DNA from: Antrihabitans auranticaus | Lineage (GTDB): Bacteria > Actinomycetota > Actinomycetes > Mycobacteriales > Mycobacteriaceae | Assembly: GCF_016481275.1 (NCBI RefSeq) | Contig: NZ_JAEMNW010000001.1 | Location: 806,001 to 870,000 of the forward strand | Length of the DNA stretch: 64,000 nt | Reading direction: 5' to 3' | Shown: piece by piece, positions 18,857 to 27,925 of the stretch | How the letters are laid out: the number at the start of each line of letters is the position of its first letter | Numbering within the stretch: the first letter of the stretch is position 1 | Translations under genes and position numbers: made by a program | The notes under the pieces: generated by a model | Told to the model about the DNA's origin: nothing | The model's database searches: none | What the model saw: only the letters and a program-made list of their open reading frames with translations

Positions 18857-19720
18857 TCAGCTGACGCGCAGCGCCGTCAACTCCTGTTGCGCCTGCTGGC
18901 CCTGCTCGCCGAGGTCCGTGCGATCGAAGATGTTCCAGTGCTCGAGGAGCGGAGCAAAAACGAGCTCCGCCTCTCGAGTCGGGTCGTAGATCCCGGCTGC
19001 GGCAAGTTCGGCCGTGCTGTCGCGGTTGTTCGGCAGCGGGATGAGCGGGATGCGGAAACCCTTCACTGCATCTGCAACTGCGCGGACGACCTGATCCGGC
19101 ACAACTTCGAGCGCGGCGGTCAGGATGTTGGCGTAGAACGTGCGCTGCAACTCGTCATCGAGCGCGATGCGGTTGCAGATGCTCGCTGCCAACGGCTCGC
19201 CGACAACGCCGGCGGAGTTGCGGTGCCGGATGCTCGACGCCGTCTCGTCGAAAGCCGCGTTCGCGAGGACCTGAAGCAAGCCCATCGAGGGATAGCGGAA
19301 GTTCGCTGTCATATGTGCCATGCGGACCCGCTCGAGCTCGACGGGATCGACCGCGCGCGTCACGACCAGGTAGTTGCGCAACACGATCGCGTGCCGGTTC
19401 TCCTCGGCGGTCCAGCGGCCGACCCAGCGCCACCACGGACCGGTCCGCAGCTGGTAGGCGAGCTCCCGGTGAAAGGACGGCATGTTGTCGGCAGCGAGCA
19501 AGCTCACGCTCAGTGCGAGCTTGCCGACGTCGCTCAGTGTCGACTGTTCCGGCGACCAGTCGTCGCCACCCATGAACGCGTAGTTGCGGCCTTCGTCGAA
19601 CGGCACGAAGTCATGGGGTTCCCACACCACTGATTCGGCGACGTGGCGGCGGAGGTTGTCGTCTACTACGGGAGCGAGCGCACTGAGCAGCGCACCGTCG
19701 TTCATCTCTTCTGGCACCAC
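18857..19720 (-). CDS. Acyl-ACP desaturase-like protein (DesA2 type) with altered metal site
   Basis: 287 residues of the ferritin-like acyl-[ACP] desaturase family, which put double bonds into fatty acyl chains with a diiron site. The first motif is intact (GRWTAEENRHAIVLRNYL: E..H), as are a Glu in HREL and one in FDETAS. The second EExxH is not: where DesA2 has DEVRH this protein has DDELQ, replacing Glu by Asp and His by Gln. Activity is therefore doubtful. GTG start chosen; ATG five codons later is possible. Convergent with the epoxide-hydrolase-like gene. Confidence 0.8.
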   Translation of the reverse strand: MVPEEMNDGALLSALAPVVDDNLRRHVAESVVWEPHDFVPFDEGRNYAFMGGDDWSPEQSTLSDVGKLALSVSLLAADNMPSFHRELAYQLRTGPWWRWVGRWTAEENRHAIVLRNYLVVTRAVDPVELERVRMAHMTANFRYPSMGLLQVLANAAFDETASSIRHRNSAGVVGEPLAASICNRIALDDELQRTFYANILTAALEVVPDQVVRAVADAVKGFRIPLIPLPNNRDSTAELAAAGIYDPTREAELVFAPLLEHWNIFDRTDLGEQGQQAQQELTALRVS

Positions 19721-19817
19721 CCAACCCTAACGGGTGGCCTGCGGTGCCGTGAGTCAACTCCTGCAAACGCAGTGCGGCCGGACACTGATCGCCCGGCCAC
19801 CCTGCGTTGACTCCCGC

Positions 19818-20423
19818 TCAGTTGTTGTGAATCTCGGTCTGTCCATCGAGCCAGGTGATGTACCCGTTCTGGAAGTCGCTCTGCTTGCCCCCGGGGATGT
19901 CCTTCTCGTCACTGGTCGGGTAGCCGAGCGAACCTTCGGGGCCGCCCGCGCCTTCCCAGGCCACACGGATATCGCCCCAGACGACGTTGGCGCCCGTCGC
20001 CTCGTTGAAGTAAATGATGCCGCCGTCGAACTCCTGATACTTGCCGCCACCCGGCGCCGATTCCGTATTGCCCTGCGGCTTGCCGAGCGGGCTGGAGGCA
20101 CCACCCACTGCCTCGTACTTCGCGAAGAGCTCGCCCTCGATCGTGTATTCCGTACCGTCCGCGCCTGCGACCGCGGTGCTCGAACCGGCGCCCGCACTCG
20201 GCGCACCCGAACCTTCCGCGCCGGACTCCTCCGCACCTGCGGAGGCAGTCGCCGAAGCGATCGACGACTTCATGGCATCGGTGGCATTCCCCATCTGGGA
20301 CGTTGCGGCACCGACCGCGTCCTTGGCCTTGTCCTTGTCATCGTCACTACACCCGGCCCCGACCAGAGTGACGGCGGCTATTGCAACTACGAATCCTGCG
20401 GTTCCCCGACGAATCTTTCCCAT
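19818..20423 (-). CDS. LGFP-repeat lipoprotein
   Basis: 201 residues. A signal peptide ends in the lipobox LVGAGC, so the protein should be lipid-anchored outside the membrane. A Lys/Asp then Ala/Ser/Gly-rich linker (to about residue 85) leads to LGFP repeats: SPLGKPQGN ... GGKYQEFDGGIIYFNEATGA and GSLGYPTSDE ... SDFQNGYITW. LGFP modules are found in mycolic-acid bacteria and are thought to bind the arabinogalactan or mycolate layer. Probably a cell-wall anchoring protein. Confidence 0.88.
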   Translation of the reverse strand: MGKIRRGTAGFVVAIAAVTLVGAGCSDDDKDKAKDAVGAATSQMGNATDAMKSSIASATASAGAEESGAEGSGAPSAGAGSSTAVAGADGTEYTIEGELFAKYEAVGGASSPLGKPQGNTESAPGGGKYQEFDGGIIYFNEATGANVVWGDIRVAWEGAGGPEGSLGYPTSDEKDIPGGKQSDFQNGYITWLDGQTEIHNN

Positions 20424-20574
20424 CTCAGATCCTCTCGCATTGCCGTACCGCTATTACGCGGCAAATCGAACAGAGCGGCCGATCGACTCGCTACCACCAG
20501 CAAGGCCGGCACCGAATCATTCTGCGTAACAACAACTAACGATCGTTACGCCGACATGACGACACACGACCGAC

Positions 20575-20615
20575 GGGCGGCCATGGGTCGTATCTTTCGA
20601 TACCCATGGCCGCCC
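20575..20615. terminator. Strong inverted repeat downstream of phoH
   Basis: Perfect 14-bp arms (GGGCGGCCATGGGT and its complement) with a 13-base loop, 30 bases past the phoH stop. No T-run follows on the phoH strand. It lies in the 221-base gap between the phoH end and the start of the LGFP gene, so it most likely stops phoH transcripts before the LGFP promoter. Confidence 0.6.
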
Positions 20616-20644
20616 GCAGCCAAACATCAAACTTTTCCGATCAT

Positions 20645-22006
20645 TCAGGAATTCGGCCCGAACTCCTCCAGCATCTCGGTGACGAGAGCAGCAATCGGCG
20701 AGCGCTCACTGCGCGTCAGGGTGATATGCGCGAACAGCGGATGACCCTTCAGCTTCTCGACCACAGCGGCGACGCCATCGTGGCGGCCGACCCGCAGATT
20801 GTCACGCTGGGCGACATCGTGCGTCAGCACGACCCGTGATCCGCTACCGAGGCGACTGAGCACCGTGAGCAGGACGTTGCGTTCGAGCGACTGCGCCTCG
20901 TCGACGATGACGAAAGAATCGTGCAACGACCGACCGCGGATGTGGGTCAGCGGTAGCACCTCGAGCATGCCGCGACTGATGACCTCCTCCATCACCTCAG
21001 GACTGGCGAGACCGTCGAGCGTGTCGAACACCGCCTGCGCCCATGGCCCCATCTTGTCGGCCTCACTGCCCGGCAAGTAGCCCAGTTCCTGTCCGCCGAC
21101 CGCATACAGCGGCCGGAACACGACCACCTTGCGCTGCGTCCGGCGTTCGAGCACGGCCTCGAGACCCGCCGTCAGCGCCAGGGCAGATTTACCGGTGCCG
21201 GCCTTGCCGCCGAGCGAGACGATCCCGATCGTCTCGTCGAGCAGCAGTTCCAGCGCGATGCGCTGTTCGGCCGAACGGCCGTGCAAACCGAAGGCCTCGC
21301 GTTCGCCGCGAACCAGTTGCACACGCTTGTCTGCGGTGACCCGGCCCAGTGCGCTCGAACTGCCGCCGAGGAGCCTGATCCCCGTGTGGCAGGGCAGCTC
21401 ACGGGCCTCGTCGAGTTCGATCGAGCCCTCCGAGAAGAGCTGGTCGATCGTCGTCGACGCGACGTCCAACTCGGTCATTCCCGTCCAGCCCGACGGCACG
21501 ACGTCATGTGCGTGGTACTCGTCGGCAGGAAGACCGACCGCGCCCGCCTTGACGCGCAATGGGATGTCCTTGCTGACGAGCGTCACGTCCCGGCCCTCTG
21601 CCGCGAGGTTCAGCGCGCAGGCAAGGATGCGGGCGTCGTTCGTGTCTGTTCGGAATCCGACTGGCAGGACGGCGGGATCGGTGTGGTTCAGCTCCACCTG
21701 CAGGTGGCCGCCGTTGGTCCCGATCGGGACCGGGCGGTCGAGCCTTCCGTACTGAAGCCGCAGGTCATCGAGCATCCGTAACGATTCCCGCGCGAACCAG
21801 CCGAGTTCGTGGTGATGCCGCTTACCTTCCAGTTCGCTGATCACGACGAGCGGAAGGATGACGTCGTGCTCGGCAAAGCGAGTAACCGCCCAGGGATCCG
21901 ACAGCAGAACCGACGTATCGAGCACGTAGGTGCGAATGCCGACGGCTGTACGGTCACCGTTCTTCTTGGTAGGCCCAGTGGCGGAAACGGCGCGTGGTGC
22001 AGTCAC
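20645..22006 (-). CDS. phoH2: PIN domain-PhoH family ATPase (PhoH2)
   Basis: 453 residues. An N-terminal PIN ribonuclease domain ([42 protein letters not shown]) carries the acidic residues for metal binding. The C-terminal PhoH domain has Walker [12 protein letters not shown] and Walker [11 protein letters not shown]. Mycobacterial PhoH2 is an RNA helicase and RNase. The GTG start has GAGGAG eight bases upstream. Two very short ORFs precede it, one overlapping by GTGA, recalling the small phoAT gene described before phoH2 in mycobacteria. Confidence 0.94.
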   Translation of the reverse strand: MTAPRAVSATGPTKKNGDRTAVGIRTYVLDTSVLLSDPWAVTRFAEHDVILPLVVISELEGKRHHHELGWFARESLRMLDDLRLQYGRLDRPVPIGTNGGHLQVELNHTDPAVLPVGFRTDTNDARILACALNLAAEGRDVTLVSKDIPLRVKAGAVGLPADEYHAHDVVPSGWTGMTELDVASTTIDQLFSEGSIELDEARELPCHTGIRLLGGSSSALGRVTADKRVQLVRGEREAFGLHGRSAEQRIALELLLDETIGIVSLGGKAGTGKSALALTAGLEAVLERRTQRKVVVFRPLYAVGGQELGYLPGSEADKMGPWAQAVFDTLDGLASPEVMEEVISRGMLEVLPLTHIRGRSLHDSFVIVDEAQSLERNVLLTVLSRLGSGSRVVLTHDVAQRDNLRVGRHDGVAAVVEKLKGHPLFAHITLTRSERSPIAALVTEMLEEFGPNS

Positions 22007-22089
22007 GTGAGGCTCCTCGGCTCGAGCGGGGCACCCCCACTCGAACTCACACTCGCTGGACCGGAGCGATCCTGTGTGTCAGTTGACAC
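22003..22089 (-). CDS. Candidate 28-residue ORF overlapping phoH2
   Basis: GTG start, 28 codons, with its TGA inside the phoH2 start (GTGA). The product is polar, Ser/Gly/Pro-rich (begins [10 protein letters not shown], ends EPRSLT). Its frame is closed 17 codons upstream. No strong ribosome-binding site precedes it, but it overlaps the end of an even shorter ORF that has one. The position matches phoAT, the small partner reported before mycobacterial phoH2; the sequence itself was not compared. Confidence 0.35.
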   Translation of the reverse strand: MSTDTQDRSGPASVSSSGGAPLEPRSLT

Positions 22090-22132
22090 GAGGACCGGGT
22101 GCCGGTCCCCTCGAGCTGAATATCTCAGTCAC
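22079..22132 (-). CDS. Candidate 17-residue leader ORF before phoH2
   Basis: GTG start preceded at eight bases by a strong GGGAGG. It codes [17 protein letters not shown] and stops ten bases into the next small ORF, so ribosomes finishing here could restart on it. A longer version from ATG 20 codons upstream (to 22192) has no good binding site. Could be a leader peptide or noise. Confidence 0.25.
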   Translation of the reverse strand: MTEIFSSRGPAPGPRVN

Positions 22133-22280
22133 GATCAGAACCTCCCGCACGGGCCGCTTCCCCGCTGCCCGTACTGCCGACGCTACTGCCATTCGTGTAA
22201 TCCGGTCGGGGGGCAGGCGGGCGTGTCGGTGAACAACTTATTAACGCAAGTCACGGCCGCATCACGTGTAGCTGCGGGCA

Positions 22281-23573
22281 TCAGCCGAGCAGGCGCCAGT
22301 CCTCGAGACCCTCGTAGAGCGGACGCGCATGCGCGAGCGCGGTCACGCGCGCACGCTGGGCTTCGACGTCACCGCCGGCGAGCGTCGTGGCGATGATGTC
22401 GGCAACCTCGGTGAACTCGGAGTCGCCGAAGCCGCGGGTCGCGAGCGCTGCCGTTCCGATGCGCAGACCCGACGTGACCATGGGCGGTCGCGGGTCGAAC
22501 GGAATGGCGTTCCGGTTGACTGTAATGCCGACCTCATGGAGCAGGTCCTCGCCCTGCTGACCGTCGAGAGCGGAGTTTCGCAGGTCCACCAGAACCAGAT
22601 GCACGTCGGTGCCGCCGGTCAGAACGCTGACGCCCTTACCTGCGACATCGGCGCCGGTGAGGCGCTCGGCCAGAAACTTCGCACCGGACAGCGTGCGCTC
22701 CTGCCGGTCCTTGAACTCCGCGGTGCCTGCGATCTTCAGCGAGACGGCCTTGGCTGCGATCGCGTGCATGAGGGGTCCACCCTGCTGGCCCGGGAAGACC
22801 GCGGAGTTCAGTTTCTTGGCCCACTCCTGCTTGGCGAGGATCAGACCCGAACGTGGACCGCCGAGCGTCTTGTGGACGGTCGTCGATACGACGTCCGCGT
22901 AAGGCACAGGGGACGGATGCAGACCGGCCGCGACGAGACCCGCGAAGTGCGCCATGTCGACCCAGAGGTAGGCGCCGACCTCGTCGGCGATCGATCTGAA
23001 CGCCTCGAAATCCTGGTGACGCGGGTACGCGGACCAGCCGGCCACGATGACCTTCGGCTTGCCCGCGACGGCGATCTTGCGGACCTCGTCCATGTCGACG
23101 CGGTGGTCTTCCTTGCTGACCCCGTACGACTCGACCTCGTACAGCTTGCCGGAGAAGTTCAGGCGCATGCCGTGCGTCAGGTGGCCGCCGTGTGCGAGGT
23201 CGAGACCGAGGAGCTTCTCCCCCGGGTTCATCAATGCCATCAGCACGGCCGCGTTGGCCTGGGCACCCGAGTGCGGCTGAACGTTGGCGAAATCGGCTCC
23301 GAAGAGCGCTTTAGCGCGATCACGTGCCAGAGTTTCGACGACGTCGACGTGCTCGCAACCGCCGTAGTAGCGGCGGCCGGGGTAGCCCTCGGCGTACTTG
23401 TTGGTGAGAACGCTGCCCTGCGCCTGCAGCACCGCGCGCGGCACGAAGTTCTCGGAGGCAATCATCTCGAGGGTGTCGCGTTCGCGGGCAAGCTCACCTG
23501 CCATAGCGGCGGCGACCTCGGGATCCAGTTCACCGAGGGAAGCAGTATTTACCGACGCAGCAGTCTCAGTCAC
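22281..23573 (-). CDS. glyA: Serine hydroxymethyltransferase
   Basis: 430 residues. PLP enzyme that makes glycine and 5,10-methylene-THF from serine and THF. The PLP lysine is in [15 protein letters not shown]; the N-terminal [17 protein letters not shown] and SGAQANAAV motifs are present. GTG start. It lies 34 bases downstream of a lipoprotein gene on the same strand and 274 bases upstream of phoH2. Confidence 0.97.
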   Translation of the reverse strand: MTETAASVNTASLGELDPEVAAAMAGELARERDTLEMIASENFVPRAVLQAQGSVLTNKYAEGYPGRRYYGGCEHVDVVETLARDRAKALFGADFANVQPHSGAQANAAVLMALMNPGEKLLGLDLAHGGHLTHGMRLNFSGKLYEVESYGVSKEDHRVDMDEVRKIAVAGKPKVIVAGWSAYPRHQDFEAFRSIADEVGAYLWVDMAHFAGLVAAGLHPSPVPYADVVSTTVHKTLGGPRSGLILAKQEWAKKLNSAVFPGQQGGPLMHAIAAKAVSLKIAGTAEFKDRQERTLSGAKFLAERLTGADVAGKGVSVLTGGTDVHLVLVDLRNSALDGQQGEDLLHEVGITVNRNAIPFDPRPPMVTSGLRIGTAALATRGFGDSEFTEVADIIATTLAGGDVEAQRARVTALAHARPLYEGLEDWRLLG

Positions 23574-23607
23574 GCAAAACAGTCTAGGAGAGCGCGGTTG
23601 CAGCTCT

Positions 23608-24573
23608 TCAGTCGAGGCTGCGCGCGACCGCGACGGCCGACTCGATCAGCGCGCGCTCGTCGTCGTCGATGTCGATCGACCGCAGCGGTGCCTCGTCGGC
23701 CGCGATGAACCGCGTCGACAGGTAGTAGCGCTCGTCGACGTAGGTCCGCGTGGTCAGCCCGTTGTAGTCGTCGTAACTGTAGGTCACCGTTTCCGGCGCG
23801 ATCGGTGGCGCGACGACCGGAAACTTCGGCCCCGAATCGGTGTTGTTCCGGATGTCGGCACCGACGACGGATCGCGCGTCGGTCGGCGTGATCAGGATCT
23901 CCAGCACACCATGCCCACCCGCGTAAGCGCAGGTCGTGGCTCGTTCAGTACGAGCGCCCCGTGCTCGCTCGACAGATCCGACGACGGCCTCGATGCCGCG
24001 CAAGCCCGCGCATTCCGCGGGCAGGTCCACCGGTGCCGGTTCGATCGACACCGGTAGCCGCGGGAGGACCGCAGCGGCGAGGTCGACCATCGCGCGTGCG
24101 TCGAGGTCCTTGCCCAGCGTTCCGCCCAGCGAATTCGATTCGAGCAGGAGCTGAATGGGGCCCGAGTCGATGGCGAGGTAGCGCCCGAAATTCGTTTCCG
24201 AGGCGTAGGCGGCACGACCGTCGACCTCGGTGTGCGCACCGTTGTCGCGCGCAAACGAGGGAACCACCTGTGCGACTTCGGGATACTGCTCGCCGACGAC
24301 GACCGCGATTCGCAGCACGCCGAGCTGGCCGCCGACCGCGCAGGTGTCGAGCCTGCCCGTCGTCACGTCGAGGCTGCGCGTGAGGTAGGCGAACTGTGCC
24401 GGAACAGTGCCGTCGGCGACGAGAGCCTGCAGGTCGAGGACCCCGCACGGATCGAAAGTCTGCGCTGCGCCCGGATCTCCGTCGATATGACGCGCGCAGC
24501 CGGTCGGGCCGACGCCCAGGACGACGAGCGCCGCCAGAACGCGCGCAGTCCGCCCCCACGCCCCCACGCTCAT
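23608..24573 (-). CDS. Putative lipoprotein with two DUF3558-like modules
   Basis: 321 residues. A signal peptide with lipobox GVGPTGC predicts a lipid-anchored exported protein. Two halves look alike: each begins with a Cys-containing helix ([27 protein letters not shown]), then a second Cys ([16 protein letters not shown]) and a beta strand run ([20 protein letters not shown]). The paired cysteines suggest a disulfide per module. The pattern resembles DUF3558 lipoproteins of mycolata but I am not certain. It may share a transcript with glyA and is divergent from coaA. Confidence 0.75.
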   Translation of the reverse strand: MSVGAWGRTARVLAALVVLGVGPTGCARHIDGDPGAAQTFDPCGVLDLQALVADGTVPAQFAYLTRSLDVTTGRLDTCAVGGQLGVLRIAVVVGEQYPEVAQVVPSFARDNGAHTEVDGRAAYASETNFGRYLAIDSGPIQLLLESNSLGGTLGKDLDARAMVDLAAAVLPRLPVSIEPAPVDLPAECAGLRGIEAVVGSVERARGARTERATTCAYAGGHGVLEILITPTDARSVVGADIRNNTDSGPKFPVVAPPIAPETVTYSYDDYNGLTTRTYVDERYYLSTRFIAADEAPLRSIDIDDDERALIESAVAVARSLD

Positions 24574-24661
24574 AGCTGCCGACTCTAGCCCGAACGGGAC
24601 CCGCCGAGCCGATGCCGGTTGGCCACTAGCACAATTCGACTATGGAGCAGGAGGTGCGCGG

Positions 24662-25591
24662 ATGGCACGGCTGAGCGAACCCAGCCCGTACGTCGAATTC
24701 GACCGTATCCAATGGCGCACTCTTCGCAGGTCGACGCCCTTGGTCCTGACCGAAGAAGAGCTGATCGGGCTGCGTGGCCTCGGCGAGCAGATCGACATGG
24801 AAGAAGTGGCGGAGGTCTACCTGCCGCTCGCGCGCTTGATCCACCTGCAGGTCGCCGCGCGCCAGCGCTTGTTCGCCGCGACCGCAACGTTCCTCGGCGA
24901 GAAGCACCCGGACCAGCAGGTTCCGTTCGTGATCGGAGTGGCCGGCAGCGTAGCGGTCGGCAAATCGACGACAGCTCGTGTGCTGCAGGCACTTCTGGCG
25001 CGCTGGGAGCACCACCCTCGCGTCGATCTGGTCACCACGGACGGATTTCTCTACCCGACGGCCGAGCTCACGCGCCGAGGGATTATGCACCGCAAGGGTT
25101 TTCCCGAAAGCTACGACCGGCGCAAGCTGTTGCGCTTCGTCACCGAGGTGAAGTCGGGTTCACCCGAAGTCGCCGCACCCGTCTATTCGCACACGTCGTA
25201 CGACATCGTGCGCGGGCAGTATCACCTGGTTCACCAGCCCGACATCCTGATCATCGAGGGTTTGAACGTCCTGCAGACCGGTCCGCGACTGATGGTCTCG
25301 GACCTCTTCGACTTCTCGATCTACGTCGACGCGCGGATCGAAGACATCGAAACCTGGTATGTCCGAAGGTTTCTCGCGCTACGGACGAAATTCGCTGAGC
25401 CGGAGTCGCATTTCCACCATTACTCGGGACTCAACGACAAAGACGCCACGGCAGCGGCCATGGAGATCTGGAACTCGATCAACCGCCCGAACCTCGTGGA
25501 GAACATCCTGCCGACCCGCCCACGGGCGACTCTCGTCCTACGCAAGGACGCCGACCACTCGATCAAGCGACTTCGGCTACGGAAACTCTAG
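24662..25591 (+). CDS. coaA: Type I pantothenate kinase
   Basis: 309 residues. First step of coenzyme A synthesis. The P-loop is [15 protein letters not shown] near residue 95; [15 protein letters not shown] and YDIVRGQYH are typical of CoaA. The ATG has AGGAGG seven bases upstream. Its last four bases overlap the stop of the convergent prenyltransferase gene. Confidence 0.97.
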   Translation: MARLSEPSPYVEFDRIQWRTLRRSTPLVLTEEELIGLRGLGEQIDMEEVAEVYLPLARLIHLQVAARQRLFAATATFLGEKHPDQQVPFVIGVAGSVAVGKSTTARVLQALLARWEHHPRVDLVTTDGFLYPTAELTRRGIMHRKGFPESYDRRKLLRFVTEVKSGSPEVAAPVYSHTSYDIVRGQYHLVHQPDILIIEGLNVLQTGPRLMVSDLFDFSIYVDARIEDIETWYVRRFLALRTKFAEPESHFHHYSGLNDKDATAAAMEIWNSINRPNLVENILPTRPRATLVLRKDADHSIKRLRLRKL

Positions 25592-26355
25592 GTCCCGTAG
25601 CGACGGTGCCGCGCCGCGTAATCACGCAGCGCGCGGAGGAAGTCCACCCGGCGAAATTCGGGCCAGTACGCCTCTGTGAACCAAATCTCGGAGTATGCGC
25701 TTTGCCACAGTAGAAATCCCGAAAGGCGTTGCTCGCCCGAAGTTCGGATGACGAGATCGGGGTCAGGCTGGCCGGACGTGTATAAGTGCTCGCCGATGCC
25801 CTCGACGGTGATGGAGTCGATGAGCCCCGCACCGTCGAGCCCGTCTTTCTGTCGCTCACTGACGAGAGACTTGACCGCGTCCGCGATCTCCTGCCGACCG
25901 CCGTAGCCGACCGCGACGTTGACGTGCGGCCCGACGCGCCCCTTCGTGCGCGCCGCGGCTTCGCGAAGACGTCGCGACGAATCCTCCGGCAGCAGGTCGA
26001 GGGAACCGACGATGCGAACACTCGCGTTCCGGTCCGGACCCGAAATCTCTTCCACCACATCGGTGATGATCTCGATCAGCGACTGCAACTCGTCTGGATC
26101 GCGTTGCAGGTTCTCCGTCGAGAGCAGGTAGATCGTCGCCATTTCGATGCCTGCGGCGTCACACCAACTGACCAACTCTGCGATGCGCAGGGCCCCGACC
26201 CGATAGCCGTGGCTGACGTCGGCGAAACCGTTTTCTCGCGCCCAGCGCCGGTTCCCGTCGCAGAGCACTGCCACGTGCCGGGGGTGCTGTTTGCCCGCGA
26301 GCTGCCGCAGAAGTCGATCTTCGTACAGCCTATAAATGAGTCCCCGAGGCTTCAC
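25588..26355 (-). CDS. Short-chain cis-isoprenyl diphosphate synthase (UppS family)
   Basis: 255 residues. The cis-prenyltransferase core is present: [15 protein letters not shown] (catalytic Asp), [32 protein letters not shown] and [21 protein letters not shown]. Its place next to coaA, glyA and a hemolysin III gene matches the mycobacterial Z-farnesyl diphosphate synthase rather than the long decaprenyl enzyme, so the likely role is making the primer for decaprenyl phosphate. GTG start with no clear ribosome-binding site. Confidence 0.9.
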   Translation of the reverse strand: MKPRGLIYRLYEDRLLRQLAGKQHPRHVAVLCDGNRRWARENGFADVSHGYRVGALRIAELVSWCDAAGIEMATIYLLSTENLQRDPDELQSLIEIITDVVEEISGPDRNASVRIVGSLDLLPEDSSRRLREAAARTKGRVGPHVNVAVGYGGRQEIADAVKSLVSERQKDGLDGAGLIDSITVEGIGEHLYTSGQPDPDLVIRTSGEQRLSGFLLWQSAYSEIWFTEAYWPEFRRVDFLRALRDYAARHRRYGT

Positions 26356-26515
26356 AGAACGGTCGCTTCAGCCGCGCGTGGGGAACATCGAATGCATGTG
26401 GCGAAAGCCACGCGACCGGAGATGCTCACAAAGAGACAGGGTACGCGTGCACAATTCGAGGGCCACGGACGCGCTCGATGTCGCGGCAACGACTGCCGGA
26501 CCGGTAGAGTAGACG

Positions 26516-26537
26516 TAACTTACGGAACCGTAGGTTA
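26516..26537. promoter_or_regulatory. Imperfect palindrome upstream of trhA
   Basis: TAAC-T-TACGG-AA-CCGTA-G-GTTA: nine of ten arm positions pair around a central AA. It ends 20 bases before the trhA ATG, overlapping or flanking the promoter. The arrangement suits a dimeric repressor, possibly the TetR protein encoded just downstream. Confidence 0.5.
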
Positions 26538-26557
26538 CCGACCAGTAGCGAGGGATC

Positions 26558-27226
26558 ATGACCGCTTTCGGACTCGACGAACTTCCGGTCAAACCCCGGA
26601 TGCGCGGTTGGATCCACCTGTACGCGTTCTTCGTGTCGATCGTGTCGGGCGCCGCGCTCGTCACGCTGGCCGCGACCCTGGAGGGCGCCAAAGCAGGATT
26701 CGCTACCGCGCTCTACAGCGTGACGGTATGCGGAATCTTCGGCGTCAGCGCGACCTACCATCGCATTCACTGGAAGACAGTCGCAGGCCGAATCTGGATG
26801 AAGCGCGCCGACCATTCGATGATCTTCATCTTCATCGCCGGCAGCTACACGCCATTCGCCCTGCTGGGCCTACCGCCGTCGTCGGGCCGCACGATCCTGA
26901 TCGTCGTCTGGACCGGCGCAATCGCAGGCGTCGCCCTGAAGATGCTGTGGCCCACCGCGCCGAAGTGGGTCGGTGTCCCGCTGTATCTGCTGCTCGGCTG
27001 GGCGATCGTGCCGGTCGTGGGGCAATTGACGCATCATGTCGGCGTAGCGCCGATGATCTTGCTTCTGATCGGCGGACTGCTCTACAGCGCAGGTGCGATC
27101 CTCTACGCAACGAAGTGGCCGAACCCGTGGCCGACCACGTTCGGACACCATGAGTTCTTCCACGCGGCGACTGTGATCGCCGCGATCTGCCACTACATCG
27201 CGGTGTGGCTCGTCGTATTCGGCTGA
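26558..27226 (+). CDS. trhA: Hemolysin III/TrhA family membrane protein
   Basis: 222 residues with seven hydrophobic segments of the PAQR/hemolysin III family. Conserved metal-site elements are SATYHR, RADHSMIFIFIAGSYTPF and the C-terminal HHEFFHAATVIAAICHY. In bacteria this family affects membrane fluidity and lipid homeostasis. GAGGG precedes the ATG by five bases. The last 34 bases overlap the convergent TetR gene. Confidence 0.92.
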   Translation: MTAFGLDELPVKPRMRGWIHLYAFFVSIVSGAALVTLAATLEGAKAGFATALYSVTVCGIFGVSATYHRIHWKTVAGRIWMKRADHSMIFIFIAGSYTPFALLGLPPSSGRTILIVVWTGAIAGVALKMLWPTAPKWVGVPLYLLLGWAIVPVVGQLTHHVGVAPMILLLIGGLLYSAGAILYATKWPNPWPTTFGHHEFFHAATVIAAICHYIAVWLVVFG

Positions 27227-27876
27227 TCTTCCGGCTCTTCCAGCGCACCGAACTGCGCCTCGATCCCCAGGACGATCAGGTCGATCGCACGCTCCAGCAC
27301 CGCTCGCAGCGGCACGTCGAAATCGGCGCGGGCCCAGTGCTCGATGGCGGAGTGAAAGCCCCACGACGCCGAGGCCGACACGATCCGAAGAACGAGATCG
27401 TTGACGTCGCGGTTCGTGCGACCAGCGATCACGGACCGGATCGCCACCTCCATCTCTTCGGTCTGCCGAGTCATTCCGGCCTTCACGTCGGGTTCGGTCG
27501 CAACGTATTTCATGCGCTGCTTGATGACGTTCTCGTCGCCCGCGGTCAGCAGCGTGTCCAGCATGACGGGGATCGCAAGGCGAGCCATCCTGGCAAGTGC
27601 GACCGGCGACGTGACCGCTCCGCCGCCGACGTCCCGAATGAGGTCGATCATCTGCGGATTGAGGTCGTCGTAGAGGACGAGCATTTCCTTCGTACCGAAG
27701 TATCGATAGATCGAACTGGGCGAAACGCCCGCTTTCGCCGCAACTCGCTCCACAGTGACGGCGCGGTAGCCATACTCATCGAACAGCTCCAGCGCGACGT
27801 TTTGAATGTGCCGCATGGCCTGCAGCTTGCGCTGCTCCCACAAGCCCACCTGACGGGCGTTTTCGACATCCGACAC
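27193..27876 (-). CDS. TetR/AcrR family transcriptional regulator
   Basis: 227 residues from a GTG start. The N-terminal DNA-binding domain is typical: NVALELFDEYGYRAVTVERV then AAKAGVSPSSIYRYFGTKE. The ligand domain is unassigned. It converges on trhA and diverges from the adenylate cyclase gene; a 21-base dyad lies in that divergent gap and another upstream of trhA. Likely controls itself and one or both neighbours. Confidence 0.88.
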   Translation of the reverse strand: MSDVENARQVGLWEQRKLQAMRHIQNVALELFDEYGYRAVTVERVAAKAGVSPSSIYRYFGTKEMLVLYDDLNPQMIDLIRDVGGGAVTSPVALARMARLAIPVMLDTLLTAGDENVIKQRMKYVATEPDVKAGMTRQTEEMEVAIRSVIAGRTNRDVNDLVLRIVSASASWGFHSAIEHWARADFDVPLRAVLERAIDLIVLGIEAQFGALEEPEDQPNTTSHTAM

Positions 27877-27904
27877 CCCTTCGACGATACGCCGGAATGC
27901 GACA

Positions 27905-27925
27905 ACCTGAAAGTCACTTGCAGGT
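27905..27925. promoter_or_regulatory. Dyad between tetR and adenylate cyclase gene
   Basis: ACCTG-A-AAGT-C-ACTT-G-CAGGT: nine of ten arm positions pair about a single central base. It lies in the 104-base divergent region, 29 bases from the TetR start. This is a good candidate TetR operator. It does not resemble the dyad upstream of trhA. Confidence 0.55.

Noticed and set aside
26398-26411. GTGGC-GAAA-GCCAC hairpin considered as a terminator or RNA element near uppS
   Set aside because: Only five base pairs, isolated, upstream of both neighbours; too weak to call.
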